From Haemonchus contortus (taxonomy: Eukaryota; Nematoda; Chromadorea; Rhabditida; Trichostrongylidae), in the NCBI GenBank assembly GCA_000469685.2, contig LS997564.1, positions 961,001 to 1,025,000 on the forward strand: a stretch of 64,000 bases of DNA, given 5' to 3'. A program made the position numbers and the translations under genes. Shown piece by piece: positions 57,595 through 64,000 of the stretch (the stretch's first letter is position 1; each line of letters opens with the position of its first letter). Under the pieces are notes generated by a model. The model searched no databases and had not been told where the DNA came from. It saw nothing but the letters and a program-made list of their open reading frames with translations.

Positions 57595-60392
57595 AAGAGC
57601 ATATGACTTTCCAATAACTACTGTATTCTCGTTTTTCAGAGCAAAGATTCTGCTTGACGGAGTTATAACAGCATCTACAGAAGCAAGTAGTGCTATAGCG
57701 ACAAAATGTAGGATAACCTAAAACGAATGGTTATCCGTAAAATCATCTGTATTGATACGGAGGGGCCTTATAATTAGAAATCACTCGTTTTTATTCTGGT
57801 TGAGACTCCGGTTCCCAGTGGTAGGCACACGCATAAGCATCACTAATCGTCAAGTTGTTGGATCTTAGAATTCACTAGGGTACATCCTGTCATCTTCTTT
57901 TGAGAGGCTAACACCGGGCTCCTTCAGAATCTTTGAATTCCCATGCCCAAATTCATGTTCCGATGTGTTGAGAGATTGAAGGGGCTAAGATAGATCTCGT
58001 TTGAAAGACTAACCTGTATAAGCAGCCCATTCGACATTTTATTCTGCAATTTTCTGATTCGATCGGTGTAGTGGGTCATTCTGAAGTGTCGTCGGAGAGT
58101 AAAATAGCATGTGAAAATGATGACCGGAATAAATAGGTAAAGCGTGTAGAAGCACAGTTTGAAAACTTTCTGAAAGAAATTAACCAGTTGATTGTACTCA
58201 TCAAATATATATGCGAGCATACCAGTAAACATGGATCATTTGGTAAGTCTATCTGTTGTGAGATGAATATTGTCAAATTAAAGCGATATGCGTAATGCAC
58301 GTTGTTCCAATAGCGCGTAGCACGCTAGGATTATAACTAGTTGTCTCGTCTCTCGCCCAGATATAACGCTTCTAAGGCTGCTTTCATAGTCCGCGATTTA
58401 GCCCGCGAGCGCGTGAGCGAGCGAGCGACGGGGGGCCGTCCAGCGGTATTGATCAAGATCCAGTTGTAAATAAACAAGGAACAGTGTATGTATGACATGA
58501 CATGATATGACATATGATATGATATGACATGTATGTATGACAGTAATAATTAATTAGCTACGAGGGTTGCCAATCAAAAAAAGTGGGCGGGAGGTTAGGA
58601 AAAGCTATAGTGCCTGCTTATATGATGCCCAAAAAGACCTTTTCTAGGTACTAGTAATTACAACATGCAGTAAAATCGTTCCCTACCTTGCCGATAGTTT
58701 CATTTTTTTCTCTTCCGATGCACGTAGCAGACAAGGATGTAATGCTTGTTGTTTTGTAATAATCATAGATTAGTCAATCGTCATAGGCTCAAGAGAATTG
58801 AAAACGCCTATTTACTACACTCAAACAAAAGACGTTAATTATGCGTTACATCGAGCAAAACAGCTCAGCAACAGCAGATACTGTTTTTGATAGCAACTAC
58901 AAAGGAGAAAAGTCCCTTGTGGAGATTCGCACGGGCCAAACGGGCTTTCCATCCGTCTGGGGTCGGTTGATTAATTAACATTAACCGAATTTGTCTGAGC
59001 GGGTAGAACCTCTGTACTTTGGCCCATCGAGTAGGCTTCATTTAGGCAACACTACGATTCTGAATGGAATTTGAATGCGGGGCGCATTCCCGAAACTGAT
59101 CCAGCGCCCAGAGACTCTTTCCCTCATCCTTCCACGAATAAAATAAATAAAATACATACGTTGAGGAAAAAATTGATAGTCCCAGCCATGATAAGGTATG
59201 ACACTGATAGAGGTGTAGTAATAATGTAGAATATCCGAATTCGAGAAGGTCTATAAAAGTAATCGCGTTGAAATAGAAATCCTTGGAGAACAAGATACTT
59301 TCACATACTTTGTAAAGATCAGCACTCGATGAATGTTGAAAATTGCCAGTAAAATAGCCTCAGCTGCTACCAATGTGATGAGAATGGAGATTAGGAGTTT
59401 CGTCGACGATGGAGGCCATTCGAGAAACGAATAGCCGTACTGAAAGGTCATTTCGATTGTCGCGGTCTGTAATTGTCTGTAATTAATACTTATTTTATTG
59501 AATTGTTCGCTATGTCTTACCAAAAATTTCCTTACTTCATTTTGAAAACAGCTGCCTGCACAAAATGGAATTACCGTACTGCAGGCTACATTTTTCTACC
59601 GTAATCCCGGCATGACACCATATGTATTACTACAAGGTATGGGGGATAACTTACTTAAACCTTTTATCAAACTTATCTTCGCATCTTTTTATAAGCGATT
59701 GTCTACACAAAAGTCAAAAGCTTCCATTCCTTACCGTAATCCCAGTACTGATTCATACAGATTCACAAATCATACGCACTCGTAAAATCCACTTGGATAC
59801 CAGTCTCATAAAGTAGCAATGGAGTTACAATAACATATTGGCTCCCGCTTGATTTTCGTTTTTTTTCTTCACTTCTCTGGAGTGTCATACACACATGGTG
59901 AGGGGATTAAATTCCAGATCTACCCAGGTCTTCAACCCCTCCGGGCTCGGATAGGTGGTACGGAAGTCTCCTGGGAGGACGAAGGAACTGACTCGTACAT
60001 CAGCTTTGCCCAGCAAGTCATTTCATAGACCCCATACACATTCAAACCTGAAGTCTGAATGGAAGCCAAATGCGGGGGCCCTACTTTGACACAGGATTAA
60101 TTAACCCCAAAAACTTTACCTTTTTTCCTATTCAAACTGCTGATGATTAAATTTTCGATTCTTCAAGTAAAGTGAAGCCAAAACAAACCCGATTCGTTAT
60201 TAGTCTCAACACCGAACTGATGATGCCAACAGTAGCTTGACAGACGAGAAGATTTTGATAATGTGTTAGAGAGGTATAATTCCACAGGATACGCCAGATT
60301 ATGTATCCGAAAATAAGCAGTGAGCATACCACCGATACAAAATTGTTGATAGTCTGTTGTGTTTGCAAAGCATCCTTGCTAAGAAATATCAT
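57595..60392 (-). CDS. Serpentine chemoreceptor-like 7TM protein, 3' end not found
   Basis: Six exons join in phase: 60189-60392, 59309-59439, 59160-59250, 58223-58252, 58014-58169 and 57595-57717. They encode successive hydrophobic helices: TM1 FVSVVCSLLIFGYIIW, TM2 near LLVCQATVGIISSVLRLI, TM3 LLISILITLVAAEAILLAIF, TM4 IFYIITTPLSVSYLIMAG, TM5 LYLFIPVIIFTCYF, then the cytoplasmic RIRKLQNKMSNGLLIQ and TM6 VILHFVAIALLASVDAVI. The KLQ...LIQ joint resembles the Str/Srh superfamily of nematode chemoreceptors, which detect odours at the ciliary membrane. No TM7 exon was found downstream, where the mariner relic lies, so the gene may be truncated. The start is tentative; an in-frame ATG at 60428 is an alternative. 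Introns hold several repeats. Confidence 0.75.
58376..58485. mobile_element. GGC/GCC-family element, one-ended copy D
   Basis: The left end GGCTGCTTTCATAGTCCGCG matches copy C at 26630. The following GCGAGCGAGC units and the internal block GTATTGATCAAGATCCAGTTG also match copy C. The right inverted arm is absent, and the sequence passes into an ATGACAT-type microsatellite at about 58487-58544. It lies in an intron of the chemoreceptor gene. Confidence 0.7.
59045..59101 (-). repeat. Dispersed SINE-like repeat, fragment
   Basis: In reverse complement it carries GCGCCCCGCATTCAAATTCC followed by ATTCAGAATCGTAG, matching the body of the copy at 39497-39805. It lies in an intron of the chemoreceptor gene. 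Confidence 0.6.
59895..60112 (-). repeat. Dispersed SINE-like repeat, copy 4
   Basis: In reverse complement the ordered blocks GGGCCCCCGCATTTGGCTTC, ATTCAGACTTC, GATGTACGAGTCAGT and CCTCCCAGGAGAC match the 39.5 kb copy with substitutions. It occupies part of the first intron of the chemoreceptor gene. Confidence 0.6.
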
Positions 60393-61262
60393 TATAGAAC
60401 GGAGAAAGTCAGAATGAACCTCTTGCAAACCTAGTGATACGGACTGATTTCATTTTGCAGTTATTGATAGTGATTATGATCTGTTTTAGTGTAACTATGG
60501 GTTGAAGAATGGGAATACAGAAGGCTTCAAAAAACAAACCCTGCACTAGTAACAATAAACAATAAGCAACACAACAACGTCACACTGTCTTGAATCATCA
60601 ATTTTACACCTGCCAACTGCTCCGAGATAAAAATTGTGCCCTTCAGAAGTGGCCTGATGTTGAAATCCTTTCTACACTCCCTCGTAAGGGCAAGCTTGTA
60701 CTTGGTGCTTTTGGAGAGACAGAACGTCCATATTTTGAACAACTAGAGGTTCAAGAAACTCATGGGGTTTCTTTCTCAAAACAGGTTAGAATCCGAAGCT
60801 AACGATTTGACTTTATGCTTAACCTTATATTATTTATTGCCAAAAATATTAACAGTGGTCAATTGGAAAGTGATTTTTGCTGGTACATGACCGTATAGTA
60901 ACTCTGGCTTCTCAGTACAAAACTCAGTACAAAACTTCTAATCGTTGAACTGAAATCGAAAGTTTCAAAGAATTGGTTGAAAATACTCCCCGAGGCCTTC
61001 TATGATCGCAAAGCTACAGGGTTAAACTCTCTAGAGACCAAAGATGTTGCGCTTGAGAACATGGAAAGCGGAGAGTAATACGAGGTTCAGGGAGAATTCG
61101 AGGTTCACCTATCATTTCACAGAACTAAGGAGGAATCTTACAAAAGTAAGCCGCTGTTTCAAAACAAAGGAAGACGACTCATTGCCGAAGTTTGCCCGGT
61201 AGAGGTAGGCGGGGCACGGCTGCAGCTTTGCAGGCTTTAATGGTCAAATTTCACAAACAGAA
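60393..61262. other. Intergenic stretch
   Basis: No supported gene. A 70-codon plus-strand frame at 60590-60802 has no recognised motif and no splice context, and I regard it as chance. The stretch ends at the telomere-like palindrome. Confidence 0.5.
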
Positions 61263-61324
61263 GTAGGCTTAGGCTTAGGCTTAGGCTTATGAGCCTAAGC
61301 CTAAGCCTAAGCCTAAGCCTACTC
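61263..61324. repeat. Interstitial telomeric repeat palindrome (TTAGGC)n
   Basis: About four TTAGGC units on the plus strand (61265-61289) are followed after TTATGAG by five GCCTAA units (61293-61321). The two runs face each other as an inverted repeat flanked by GTAGGC and GCCTAC. TTAGGC is the telomere unit of nematodes. The array is internal and short, so it is not a chromosome end. Confidence 0.92.
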
Positions 61325-61633
61325 ATGTGGAGAAACTAAGTTATGGTAAGGCCAATGCTAGGCGACTAGATTTAAATGGTAACAAAATTTAATGGTAACA
61401 AGGACTATCCTCAACTCTACCAAGTGCATGCACAGCGCTCTTCACATACAAGCTGGGTTTTGCACCAGTTGATGAGAGATCTCCATTCTTGGATGATCTT
61501 TTGACGGTAGCCGGCAAATGTTTTTTAATCTGCTGAGGCACGAATAAGAAAAACTTTCATATTTATTTCTTCTAAGCGGTATAAACAATGGTTTTAAACA
61601 ACAGTAGAGGAGTATGACGAAGACACTTCGAGT

Positions 61634-61966
61634 CTATTTGTTGCCATCTTCTGCAGCTTCCAGCTCGGCGACTGTTTCTCGAATATGATCGAAATCAATT
61701 TCCACCTAAATTTACGGTAGGCAAATATTCTGTGATAAACAGATAATGGGCAGAATTTGAAAGGATTCGAGTTATCAAGTCTACATATAATACATACATA
61801 CATACATACATACATACATACATACATACTACATACATACATACATACATACATACAATACATACATACATACATACATACATACATACATACATACATA
61901 CATCATACATACATACATACCATACATACATACATACATACATTACATACAACATACATACATACA

Positions 61967-61997
<31 letters not shown>

Positions 61998-62455
61998 CAT
62001 CATACATACATACATAACATACATACGATACATACATACATACATACATACATTACATACATACATACATTACATACATACACATAGCCATACATACATA
62101 CATAACATACCAGTACATATACATACATACATCCATACATACTAACATACATACATACATACATACATAAATAGCATACATACATACATACATACATATC
62201 ATACGATACAATACATACATACATACATACATACATACATACATACATACATACATACATACATACATACATACATACATACATACATACATACATACAT
62301 ACATACATACATACATACATACATACATACATACATACATACATACATACATACATACATACATACATACATACATACATACATACATACATACATACAT
62401 ACATACATACATACATACATACATACATACATACATACATACATACATACATACA

Positions 62456-62486
<31 letters not shown>

Positions 62487-63285
62487 CATACATACATACA
62501 TACATACATACATACATACATACATACATACATACATACATACATACATACATACATACATACATACATACATACATACATACATACATACATACATACA
62601 TACATACATACATACATACATACATACATACATACATACATACATACATACATACATACATACATACATACATACATACATACATACATACATACATACA
62701 TACATACATACATAACATACATACATACATACATACATACATACATACATACATAACATACATACATACATACATACATACATAACATACCATACATACA
62801 TACATACATACAGCTCTGCTTGATACGAAGAGTTTGCATTCGGTATGATCTCCGGCTAATCAATGACTTCGAGCGGCCGTCACTAGGTCCGTCTCAGAGC
62901 TCAATGTTGGCACGAATTCTTTTTTTCAAACCCAAGTTTCATCATTTTGATGCGTACTTTGTTATCTCTATCATATTCAAATGTTTTTTATTGTAGATCC
63001 TCACATACCTCTCTCATGTGGCTGAGAAAACCTTTCGTCAGTTTCCTTTCTTCCTAAAATTTTCCAAAGTATTTTTGCCTGTACCCCCATGACAATCTCC
63101 AAATACGATTTGTGTTTGATCGCCAAATCAAGAGCTCTGAAATTTTTGTTTTTCAACTACTTCAATAGTGCCGATTTGATTACAGACCCAACAACAAACC
63201 TGGGCCATCGCATCATTACTATGTTCAACATGACAGCCTCGAAGATGCATTTTCCTCTCTCGAACAGAGCATCGGCTTCATCGAT
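61634..63285 (-). CDS. che-2: IFT80/CHE-2-like intraflagellar transport protein, C-terminal part, frame damaged
   Basis: IFT80 is an IFT-B subunit needed to build cilia; its worm homologue CHE-2 acts in sensory neurons. Three 3' exons are seen. 63200-63285 encodes DEADALFERGKCIFEAVML, and 63009-63136 continues with ALDLAIKHKSYLEIVMG. 61634-61705 encodes VEIDFDHIRETVAELEAAED and ends in TAG. These match the C-terminal helical region and tail of the family. In the middle exon the conserved reading moves between frames at homopolymers (a five-G run near 63085, a TTTTA near 63057 and a TTTT near 63033), leaving a net shift that breaks entry to the last exon. That may be assembly error or a decayed gene. 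The last intron holds about 1 kb of CATA repeat. Upstream exons were not found and may lie beyond the window. Confidence 0.72.
61791..62811. repeat. (CATA)n microsatellite, about 1 kb
   Basis: This is a nearly pure tetranucleotide array with small interruptions clustered in the first 430 bp and the last 100 bp. The central 500 bp is almost uninterrupted apart from a single indel at about 62456. It lies in the last intron of the IFT80-like gene, so on the transcribed strand it is a TATG/GTAT repeat. Confidence 0.98.
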
Positions 63286-63957
63286 CTGTTTGTTGTTACA
63301 GTAATAGAATACCGAGATGAAATGTGAGTTAATGGAACTAGAGGGCTCAGGGGATTACAAAATACCGCTCACACGAGCAGTATTCAATAATTCTGTTGAG
63401 CGGCTTTTTCTTTTGAACTTCTTGGTTAGAAAAATGAATCTCTAAAAAAGGTTTCGCTTGAGTTGGAAATGAGTATCCGCAGGGTACCTCATGAAGTGGA
63501 GTAGGAGTCTAACTCGTGCCATTCTGTAGGGTAGAAAAGCTCTTGCAAGCAGAGCTTATTAGAGCCTAGAGTAGGCCGAGGGGGTCAATGGAGGGCTTAA
63601 CCAGCGTCTGTGGTTCTTAGTTAAGGGAATGAAGTAAAGCCTCATGAAAAATCCTCTCCTTTTAAGAAAGCAGTTTCTAGGCCTGCATATAATGGGTGAG
63701 GTTTCCCGTATGCAGATGGAAATGAGAGGGTCCGAAGTTGAAAAGTGAGTATCGTATTGGTCTGCGAGCAATAGCTGCGCTCGATCGCTTTGAAGTTTCT
63801 GTCTTAGAATTCACTGTGGAATATAAACTGCTTCTGTCATCGTCTCTTCAGTCATTGCTTCAACCCAGCCGTTACGCAGCTGCTCGCTTAGTACCCATGA
63901 AAGGTGAACACTCCTAAATTCAAAAACCACCATCACCTCATACAATCGCCTTATGTA
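63286..63957. other. Stretch with no recognised exon
   Basis: It should hold upstream introns or exons of the IFT80-like gene, but no exon with family similarity and matching phase was found. Open frames here are short and without motifs. Confidence 0.45.
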
Positions 63958-64000
63958 TTAGGTTGAGTCATAAGTCCTCGGACAAATTGGCAATGATAAT
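63958..64000. mobile_element. Left end of a second mariner-like element, cut by the window
   Basis: TA is followed by TTAGGTTGAGTCATAAGTCC, a mariner-type terminal repeat. The first 10 bases match the 55.8 kb element but the rest differs, so it is another family. Only 43 bp are visible. Confidence 0.65.

Noticed and set aside
61594..62863. Long open frames of repeated Met-Tyr-Val-Cys up to 250 codons
   Set aside because: They are translations of the CATA/TATG microsatellite in every frame and lie inside an intron; not a protein.

Overview
The window reads as nuclear DNA of a nematode, most likely a strongylid such as a hookworm. The supporting signs are small exons with GT-AG introns, a palindromic array of the nematode telomere unit TTAGGC, a worm-type serpentine receptor gene, many small inverted-repeat elements, tRNA-derived SINE copies and a mariner relic. 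No prokaryotic features are present. Species is not determined, and all gene models come from reading splice sites and phases by eye.

Layout. 1-12115 holds no convincing gene, only scattered repeats. 12116-15054 (-) is the V-ATPase subunit D gene. 16671-19219 is a 2.55 kb foldback element with about 700 bp near-identical inverted arms, a 9 bp target duplication and a second inverted repeat nested inside. 19854-22887 (-) is a secreted protein of unknown family. 23629-25161 (+) is a divergent cyclophilin. 25669-29459 (-) is a 13-exon single-pass receptor with a catalytically dead tyrosine-kinase-like domain and one in-frame TAG in the ectodomain. 30548-33416 (-) is a cyclin of the G/I type. 33417-46464 is repeat-rich with a few unidentified exons. 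46465-48264 (-) is wdr-26, apparently one coding exon, about 430 bp downstream of mrpl-58 (48697-52078, -), the mitochondrial ICT1-type peptidyl-tRNA hydrolase; the two may form an operon. 52475-52663 (+) is a U2 snRNA copy with an altered branch-point recognition sequence. 55781-56659 is a mariner relic. 57595-60392 (-) is a chemoreceptor-like 7TM gene. 61634-63285 (-) is the 3' part of an IFT80/che-2 homologue whose last intron carries about 1 kb of CATA repeat.

The recognised genes are mostly unrelated housekeeping or sensory functions: proton pumping, mitochondrial ribosome rescue, CTLH/GID ubiquitin ligase, cell-cycle control, ciliary transport and chemosensation. Apart from the possible mrpl-58/wdr-26 operon there is no sign of a functional cluster. 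The most distinctive features are the nested foldback element, a small inverted-repeat transposon family with GGC...GCC ends and 3 bp target duplications, the receptor pseudokinase, the telomeric palindrome and the U2 variant.
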